Shown piece after piece: positions 16,076 through 22,139 of a stretch of 22,139 bases of DNA (its first letter is position 1; every line of letters starts with the position of its first letter). Both the position numbers and the translations under genes were made by a program. The notes below the pieces were generated by a model that saw only the letters and a list, made by a program, of their open reading frames with translations, had not been told where the DNA came from and did no database searches. Where the stretch lies: assembly GCA_024409185.1 (NCBI GenBank), contig JAKSUD010000001.1:1-22139 (forward strand). Reading direction: 5' to 3'. Source of the DNA: an archaeon. Its GTDB lineage: Archaea; Methanobacteriota; Methanobacteria; Methanobacteriales; Methanobacteriaceae.

Positions 16076-18457
16076 TTAAATAAAAAATACACTTTCTTCA
16101 TCAGGAGTTTTAAATCCAATTTCAATATCATATTTTCTAGAAATATCATTTACATCTATATGGCCTAACCATTCCTTTTCAAGAACTGTTGTTCCTAATT
16201 TTTTAATATTTACAGAAACAATGTATTCATAAAAATGAGATTTAATGCTTAAAAATTCATTTTTACGCTCAAAAATATTCGGATTAGAACTAATTCTTTC
16301 AAATTCATCCCATATTTTTGATGCTTCCTCATTAACTTCAATAAATACATCAATTTTCTCAACATCATTATTAATTAATTTAAAATTATGTGGGATTTCA
16401 TTTAAATTTAATCTTTCAATTATTTTTATTAAATCCCTAGAATCTTCTGTAGATCCATAATTAGCCAGATATTTATAATATTCATCTGATGCGAAGATAT
16501 TAAATTCCTTTTCAGTTATTAGAGTTTTACCTTGTAATACATAACGAGTAGCATCAAGTAATATTGCATCATAAACAAAACTAGAAAAACGCTTATTTTT
16601 ATCATTAATTAATGAAACTACATTTACAAGACCTTTATCTCTCGTATCATTACGATTACAACGCCCTGCAGTTTGAATAATGGAATCCATAGGGGCAAAA
16701 TCCCTATAAATAATATCTACACTAATATCAACACCTGCTTCAACTAATTGAGTACTGACAATAATACTTCGTTTATTAGATTCTTTAATTTGTTTCATAC
16801 GTTTTAATCTATAATGAGGAATAATATTTGTAGATAAATACACTAACTGAATATCATCATCAACATATACAATACCCTTTTCAGAATCAATAACTAACTC
16901 ATGACCATTTTCAATGAAATATGCCTTAATAAACTCATAAACTTCTTTTGAAGAGTTAACAGTATTTAATACAAACATGAAAGATTTATCATTATTAATT
17001 TCAATATCTTTTACAATATTTTCTTTAAAGATATCAATATTCACATCATTTAAATCAAATTGATAATTCATTCTATTAAAATTATCATAATAATATTTTT
17101 TATTAGTAACTAAGGGGATGATTTCATCATTTGTAAAAATTAATGGTTGAGTAGCTGTCATTAAAATAATCCATGAATTAAATTCATAAGCTAAATTTTT
17201 TAACATTAAATTAATTAATTTCCAATAATTATAAGGAATAGATTGAACTTCATCGAGGATAATAATTGAATTAGTCATATTGTGAAACTTTTTTAAAGCC
17301 CTATTTTTATTACTAATAAGACTATAGAAGAATTGAATAAAAGTAGTGATGATGATTTCAGAGTTCCATCCTTCAATAAGTAATCTAGCATTAGCAATAG
17401 GGTAAGGTTCCTCATTATCCTCATTTACTTTATAATTCATATCAGACAAATAATCATGTTTTAACATGATATTATTCCCTGTTTTTCCAGATAACTCCAA
17501 AATATCTGAAAATATTTTCTCAGTCTGATCTATAACACTTAAAAAAGGTAAGCAATATATAATTCTAGGAGTGAAATTTAACTCATTTTTAACTTTATCT
17601 CTAAGATTTAAAGCTGTAGAAAATGCAGTTAATGTTTTACCACTACCTGTAGGTAAATCAATAGAATAAATTTTATGGTTTAAATCAGAATTATTAATAT
17701 TATTAACAACTTCTAAATAAGCTTCTTCACGTATTTTATTAATTTCCTGATGATGATCTCTAAAATTCACAAATTTAAATTTACTAACAATATCTTTAGG
17801 TAATTCAACACGATTTGGCAATTTTGTTTCAGATGCATCCATTTTATCAGCATCTAATAAAACAGAATACAATATTATAATATTTAAATAAATAAATAAA
17901 TCTTCTTCAAAACGCAACTCATCCAAATCATCTTTCAAATCCCTAAGAATATCATCATAATTACCTAAAAAATCATCTAAAGAAATATTGTATTGATTGT
18001 AAAATTTTTTAAGAGAATTATTCTCTAAATTCTTTTTAATATCCTCAATTTGAACTTTTGCTATTTTATTATATTTATAAATTTTATTTAATTCTTTATC
18101 AAGACTGGATAAATTACCATGATGTTTTAAAATAATCAAATAAACCATAGAAGGATAATAATCTAAATCATCATTATTTTCTAAGTGATTTTTGACAACA
18201 TAATATCCAAAAACCGCTGATAAAAAACTATGATTTGCTTTTTCAGTTTTAACATCATGGAATAATTTTGCTTGGAAAAAAGTAGTGGATTTGGCAAAAT
18301 CATGTGCAATACCAATTAAAAAAGATAAATTACTATAAAGAACTTTATTCTTTATACATAATTCTTCAAAAATAGTTTTAGAAAAATTTGCAACATTAAA
18401 CAAATGGTTTTCTAGTTTCTTAGTAGGGTGAGAATGTAAATTAGAATAAGATGACAT
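16076..18457 (-). CDS. cas3: CRISPR-associated nuclease-helicase Cas3
   Basis: The target-degrading enzyme of type I systems: an N-terminal HD nuclease fused to an SF2 helicase. Numbered from the ATG at 18463, the HD residues are H20 (LENHL), H54-D55 (IAHDFAK), H78 (KANHS), H114-H115 (LKHHG) and D205 (LLDADK). The helicase has Walker A PTGSGKT at 271-277, DEVQ at 404-407, motif III TATQP at 436-440, and motif VI QTAGRCNR at 597-604. All catalytic residues seem present, so interference should be functional. I chose ATG 18457 over 18463 because AGGGG stands six bases before it but directly abuts the earlier one. The gene overlaps the cas5 end by 17 bases. The length of about 793 residues is normal for I-B. 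Confidence 0.97.
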   Translation of the reverse strand: MSSYSNLHSHPTKKLENHLFNVANFSKTIFEELCIKNKVLYSNLSFLIGIAHDFAKSTTFFQAKLFHDVKTEKANHSFLSAVFGYYVVKNHLENNDDLDYYPSMVYLIILKHHGNLSSLDKELNKIYKYNKIAKVQIEDIKKNLENNSLKKFYNQYNISLDDFLGNYDDILRDLKDDLDELRFEEDLFIYLNIIILYSVLLDADKMDASETKLPNRVELPKDIVSKFKFVNFRDHHQEINKIREEAYLEVVNNINNSDLNHKIYSIDLPTGSGKTLTAFSTALNLRDKVKNELNFTPRIIYCLPFLSVIDQTEKIFSDILELSGKTGNNIMLKHDYLSDMNYKVNEDNEEPYPIANARLLIEGWNSEIIITTFIQFFYSLISNKNRALKKFHNMTNSIIILDEVQSIPYNYWKLINLMLKNLAYEFNSWIILMTATQPLIFTNDEIIPLVTNKKYYYDNFNRMNYQFDLNDVNIDIFKENIVKDIEINNDKSFMFVLNTVNSSKEVYEFIKAYFIENGHELVIDSEKGIVYVDDDIQLVYLSTNIIPHYRLKRMKQIKESNKRSIIVSTQLVEAGVDISVDIIYRDFAPMDSIIQTAGRCNRNDTRDKGLVNVVSLINDKNKRFSSFVYDAILLDATRYVLQGKTLITEKEFNIFASDEYYKYLANYGSTEDSRDLIKIIERLNLNEIPHNFKLINNDVEKIDVFIEVNEEASKIWDEFERISSNPNIFERKNEFLSIKSHFYEYIVSVNIKKLGTTVLEKEWLGHIDVNDISRKYDIEIGFKTPDEESVFFI

Positions 18458-19157
18458 TGTCATCCCCTATTCTATAATATTCTCCTTTATCTATTTTAAT
18501 TGAGTTTCCTCTTTCTTCAAAATAATATTCTAAATATTCATTAACAACTCTCTCAGAATTCATAAATCCTGGAGATTTAATAGAACCATATTTTTTATTA
18601 GATTCAATAATAATATTAGACTCATTTTTCAAAATAACAGAATCAATATCAACATTTTCCCCTATTTTTTTCTCAACATCTAAAAAACCATCCTCAACTA
18701 GTTTAAAGTCTGTTAAACATTCAGAAATGCCAAAATAAGGAGTGTATACTGATTTATGATTACTAATTAATTCAAGTAAAGAACCCATCAAATTAGAATC
18801 ATTTAAAGATACATAAATTCTAAATTTAGGGTCTTTTAAAAACTCTGCTTGAACTTGAGTTCGTAAACCTTGTTTTGGATTAATATCACATAAAAAAAAT
18901 CCGAATTTAGTATTAATATAATTTAAATTAAATCTTGATTTTTTTATAGGATTTAAAATATTAACGCCAATTTTACTGTTTTCTTTACTAAAAATATCAT
19001 GATAAGAATCTCTTTCTAAACCAAGAATACTAGAAACTAAACCTGCAATTGTTGTTCTGCTTGGAAAAGGATAGGATACTGTAGAAGTAGCAGTATAACC
19101 TCTTCTAAAATAACCATATTCTCCCCAAATATCAAAAGCTAAAAGCTTTTCATTCAT
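18441..19157 (-). CDS. cas5: Cascade subunit Cas5 (type I-B)
   Basis: The RAMP-fold protein that caps the crRNA 5' handle in Cascade. The N-terminus is characteristic: LLAFDIWGEYGYFRRGYTA, then YPFPSRTTIAGLVSSILGL, the Cas5 'FRR...PSRTTIxGLLxxILG' signature. The protein is 238 residues from ATG 19157. That start is preferred over a TTG at 19172 because GAGGTTG (19170-19164) lies six bases upstream of it. The same bases overlap the cas7 stop (TGA), so translation of cas7 and cas5 is probably coupled. The C-terminal part is less conserved, and I see no frame damage. Confidence 0.95.
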   Translation of the reverse strand: MNEKLLAFDIWGEYGYFRRGYTATSTVSYPFPSRTTIAGLVSSILGLERDSYHDIFSKENSKIGVNILNPIKKSRFNLNYINTKFGFFLCDINPKQGLRTQVQAEFLKDPKFRIYVSLNDSNLMGSLLELISNHKSVYTPYFGISECLTDFKLVEDGFLDVEKKIGENVDIDSVILKNESNIIIESNKKYGSIKSPGFMNSERVVNEYLEYYFEERGNSIKIDKGEYYRIGDDNVILF

Positions 19158-19168
19158 AATAAACAACC

Positions 19169-20137
19169 TCAAAATTTAATTTCTGAAATATTAATCCCCA
19201 TGTTTTCAATTTCATTTAAGAAATCCTCAGATGATTCGAATCCTTCAAAAGATAATTCTTTATCAAATTTATAATAAATTTTAGATATTTTATCTTCATC
19301 GTGTTTAAAGTTATCTAAAAGAGTTGCAACATTTAATTTAGACTCTTTAATTGATCTTAATTGTTTATCTTCAAGTTCATGATAAATACTGATTTTATTG
19401 TTTAGATCTCCAATAAAGTAGTTTTTGTCTGAGTATTCTACTTGTAATAATAATCTTGGAACTTGACCAAATTTAGAACGTGAAATTAAGTTTTTAGTAC
19501 CATTCCAAATACCATCCATTAATATAGAAATATCCTCTTCAGTCATTTTAGTGTCTTTAGCAGCATTTTCATTAATAATTCCATAGAATGCAATTAAAGA
19601 GTAAGGTAAAATGTATTCTTCTCTAAAGGTTTTTTGGTCTTTACCTTCGGTAGATGCAAAAGCACCAGCACCTTTAATGTATTGAATTTCTACTTTATGT
19701 AATGATCTTCCCATTCTAAATTGAACAGGGCCAGTTAAAGTAACAGAACCTTTTTCATTTTTAGTTTTGTCTTTTGGTTTAATTTCTAAAGGAATTGTTG
19801 CACCGAATAATCTTACATCAACACACTTATCAGTAATATTATTTCTGAGTTCTTCTTTTGCAGCTTCAATAGATTCATATTCTTGAGAGGTCCTGTAATC
19901 TAATGCTCTTTGTTTAGCATCTTGAAGTTTACCTTCATCATCACGCACTTCTCTAATAAATATTTCTTCACCTTTGAAATCTTTTAAATAGTCACGAATA
20001 GTTCTTTTTAATCTAACATCAGTAACAATGTTGATTTCAGTTTCTTCATCTAATCTTGGTTTATTAGCATCTAATGGATCACCATTAGGATTAGCATCAC
20101 TTATATCATATAAAAATAAAATTTCAGAACGTTTCAT
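19169..20137 (-). CDS. cas7: Cascade backbone subunit Cas7 (Csh2-type, type I-B)
   Basis: The crRNA-binding backbone protein, present in several copies per Cascade. It begins RSEILFLYDISDANPNGDP and then has LDEETEINIVTDVRLKRTIR, hallmarks of the Cas7/Csh2 family; RLFGATIPL and TGPVQFRMGRS follow. From ATG 20137 it has 322 residues. I prefer that start over ATG 20155 because GGTGAT, complementary to the 16S rRNA end, lies three bases upstream and homologues begin at about this point. It is separated from cas8b by a short gap. No anomaly is seen. Confidence 0.96.
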   Translation of the reverse strand: MKRSEILFLYDISDANPNGDPLDANKPRLDEETEINIVTDVRLKRTIRDYLKDFKGEEIFIREVRDDEGKLQDAKQRALDYRTSQEYESIEAAKEELRNNITDKCVDVRLFGATIPLEIKPKDKTKNEKGSVTLTGPVQFRMGRSLHKVEIQYIKGAGAFASTEGKDQKTFREEYILPYSLIAFYGIINENAAKDTKMTEEDISILMDGIWNGTKNLISRSKFGQVPRLLLQVEYSDKNYFIGDLNNKISIYHELEDKQLRSIKESKLNVATLLDNFKHDEDKISKIYYKFDKELSFEGFESSEDFLNEIENMGINISEIKF

Positions 20138-20165
20138 ATTATCACCATGATACATTTATTCTTCA

Positions 20166-21977
20166 TCATTTTTCTTCTACTTCATCATTCTTATCTATTG
20201 CAAATGCAAGAGTATAACCTAAAACAAAGTAATAACTTGTTTCGTCACGAGTTAAATCCCAATTATTTTCAGTATTAATTAAATTAATTGAAATTTGCTC
20301 TTGAAGATCTACATGTACATGTCCTCTTTTATATTCTTGTAATTTATTTAAAACCATAGGGTAAAGTTTTTGAATTTTCTTTTTATCCAATGATAAACCC
20401 CATAATCTATTAACAAATGGAGAAGAACCTAATTCATTATATTGAACATAAGTTAATCTTCTTGTAAGTACACCTAATAAAAAAGTAGCTTTTTTATCAG
20501 GAGCATCCAAAATACCAAAAATGATATCTTCACTTAATTCAGTACTTTTTATATCCATACTTTTATCCTCTCTAAATAATTTTAAGTGATTGAATAATAA
20601 AATCAAAGCTAAAGATTTCAAAGTGTTTAATCTAACTACATAATTGCTTTGATTATGCCAATTTGCTCTTATTTCATCCATAAATCTAGATAGTAAAAAA
20701 TCAAAATCTAAATGTTTTTCACTAATCACAGAACCAACAACTTCTAAATAATATTTAAATGAATAACTCCTAAAGAAATTATTTAAAAATCCAAGATACC
20801 AATTATCTTCAGTAACTGGAGAAAATTTCTGATTATTATTTACAACAGAAATTAAATTACCACTAGCATCTTTAGATAAAACTGTTTTTAAAAAATCTTC
20901 AGAAAATATTGGGTTATCTAATACTAATCTTTGATTTTCAAATATTTTGTGCATCCATGAAGGTAAAACACTCTCAATATAAGCTAAAATATCAAAAGCA
21001 CTATTAGATGTCTTATAGAACATGAATTTAAATTCTAAAATATCATTTAAATCATCAAATATTTCTTTAAATTTAGATTCATCAGTAACCATATCAGAAT
21101 AATGTTTTTTATCTTCAAAAAGTCTAATTCTTCTATCTAATTTATCAAATCCTTCTACAGAATCAAATAAAAAATTAGGTATTACATAATAATTTAATCC
21201 AAACTCTTTAAAAGATAAGAATTTTTCAACAAATTTCTTCCCAGCTTCGAAATATAATGCACAATCTCCACAAATTGGTAATTGTTTCCATTGATTTTGA
21301 ATATTTAATTCTGAAACATTACCTTTCTTATCAGGAGTTGAAAATTTAAAACCTATTGAATTAGAAACAAGACCATAAACTTCTTTTTCTTCATCACATA
21401 AGAAACAAACACCATTTCCTTTAATTTTCTTTGAACCAAATTTATAATATTTCTCAGAAACTTTTGCGATTAAAATTTCTTTAAAAACATCAAAATTTCC
21501 AACATAATAAGGTTTGCCCCCTTTATTAATTAATAAAGTTAAAATAACATTTTTATTAACTTTATTATCTAAATCATTAAAAAGATTAAATATATCTTGA
21601 TAAATTTTGTCTTTATTATTAGACAAACATTCAAAAATAGATTTTAAAAAATCATTCTCATTGTTTTGTTCAAACCATTTGAAAAATTTATTTTCAAAAG
21701 ATTTTCCAGGTTCAGTAATTAAACAAGATGGAGTAATATCTGTTCCTCTTGAAGATCCAGATTTGTATAAATATTTAAGATTATCTTGAGGATCATAGTC
21801 TTTAAGGAATACTCTATTAAATTCAAAGCTTTCATTAATTTGATTTAATTCAACTAAGATAACTTTTTCAGTAATTTTAAGTTTTTTTGCATCTAAAAGA
21901 ACATCTATTTTATCTAGATTTTCTTTGTCAAACCATAATTTACCTATTTCATATAATGAATTTAACAAGAGTTTCAC
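20166..21977 (-). CDS. cas8b: Cascade large subunit Cas8b (Csh1/TM1802-like, type I-B)
   Basis: The large Cascade subunit, expected to read the PAM and recruit Cas3. It is a divergent family. The assignment rests on length (603 residues), position between cas6 and cas7, the N-terminal LLNSLYEIGKLW, and a four-cysteine zinc ribbon, C191-FL-C194 and C236-GD-C239, as seen in Cas8b/Csh1 proteins. A region near residues 495-520 (ILDAPDKKATFLLGVLTRRL) is also typical. The GTG at 21977 overlaps the cas6 stop as GTGA, which supports it as a coupled start. A TTG at 21968 is the alternative. The frame is intact throughout. Confidence 0.9.
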   Translation of the reverse strand: MKLLLNSLYEIGKLWFDKENLDKIDVLLDAKKLKITEKVILVELNQINESFEFNRVFLKDYDPQDNLKYLYKSGSSRGTDITPSCLITEPGKSFENKFFKWFEQNNENDFLKSIFECLSNNKDKIYQDIFNLFNDLDNKVNKNVILTLLINKGGKPYYVGNFDVFKEILIAKVSEKYYKFGSKKIKGNGVCFLCDEEKEVYGLVSNSIGFKFSTPDKKGNVSELNIQNQWKQLPICGDCALYFEAGKKFVEKFLSFKEFGLNYYVIPNFLFDSVEGFDKLDRRIRLFEDKKHYSDMVTDESKFKEIFDDLNDILEFKFMFYKTSNSAFDILAYIESVLPSWMHKIFENQRLVLDNPIFSEDFLKTVLSKDASGNLISVVNNNQKFSPVTEDNWYLGFLNNFFRSYSFKYYLEVVGSVISEKHLDFDFLLSRFMDEIRANWHNQSNYVVRLNTLKSLALILLFNHLKLFREDKSMDIKSTELSEDIIFGILDAPDKKATFLLGVLTRRLTYVQYNELGSSPFVNRLWGLSLDKKKIQKLYPMVLNKLQEYKRGHVHVDLQEQISINLINTENNWDLTRDETSYYFVLGYTLAFAIDKNDEVEEK

Positions 21978-22139
21978 CGCCTATCATTCAGCATGCCAAA
22001 GCCTAAACTATTTTTCTCACCAAGACCAACATCTAATAAAAATCTGTAAAAATTACGATTTTTACTGTTAAGATTTACTTCCAAATTTTTCCATAAACTT
22101 CCAATAACAATAAAAGTATTTCCATTTTTTCTAATTATA
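21974..22139 (-). CDS. cas6: CRISPR endoribonuclease Cas6, C-terminal part (cut by window end)
   Basis: The enzyme that cuts the array transcript within repeats to give crRNAs. Only the last 54 codons are in the window. They end with YRFLLDVGLGEKNSLGFGML, the glycine-rich loop (GLGxxxSLGFG) that marks the C-terminus of Cas6 proteins, followed by NDRR and TGA at 21976-21974. The stop overlaps the GTG start of cas8b. The catalytic N-terminal part and the operon promoter lie beyond the window edge. Confidence 0.9.
   Translation of the reverse strand, partial: IIRKNGNTFIVIGSLWKNLEVNLNSKNRNFYRFLLDVGLGEKNSLGFGMLNDRR

Overview
The window is very AT-rich. It has archaeal-type promoters (TATA boxes rather than -35/-10 pairs), Shine-Dalgarno-led genes and proteins rich in Lys, Asn and Ile. 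Together with a secreted C39-like peptidase remnant and a subtype I-B CRISPR-Cas operon whose repeat ends in an ATGGAAAC-type handle, this points to a methanogenic archaeon of the Methanobacteriales, most likely Methanobrevibacter or a close relative. The genus is an inference from composition and gene content.

Positions 1-1875 (+ strand) are a decayed region. A secreted C39-like cysteine peptidase is broken by two frameshifts and runs into a phage terminase small-subunit-like fragment, itself frameshifted. Positions 2016-6424 hold a type III restriction-modification operon. Its methyltransferase gene (mod) is split by one frameshift at about 2952-2965; its restriction/helicase gene (res) is intact. 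Positions 6507-8593 hold two overlapping genes: an SMC/OLD-like AAA ATPase and a small protein with a PD-(D/E)xK-like motif that I cannot assign to a named defence system. A CPBP-like membrane protease follows (8744-9463), then about 370 bases of coding debris.

Positions 9831-14193 are a CRISPR array with 67 copies of a 29-bp repeat and 66 spacers. A 787-bp block of 12 repeat-spacer units is present twice in tandem, leaving 54 distinct spacers. Repeat orientation, leader position and cas gene direction all indicate transcription of the array leftwards (minus strand), from a leader at 14194-14315. Positions 14316-22139 (minus strand) are a compact type I-B operon in the order cas6 (cut by the window end), cas8b, cas7, cas5, cas3, cas4, cas1, cas2.

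The window is therefore a defence island. On the left, + strand, are restriction-modification and an ATPase-nuclease pair beside provirus debris. On the right, minus strand, is adaptive immunity. The two halves converge at the leader-distal end of the array. Cas6 would cut the array transcript, Cas5/7/8b would form Cascade, Cas3 would degrade the target, and Cas1/2/4 would add spacers at the leader end beside cas2. The most interesting items are the ATPase/PD-(D/E)xK pair, the 12-spacer tandem duplication, the frameshifted mod gene, terminator-like hairpins inside old spacers, and a probable non-AUG start of cas4.
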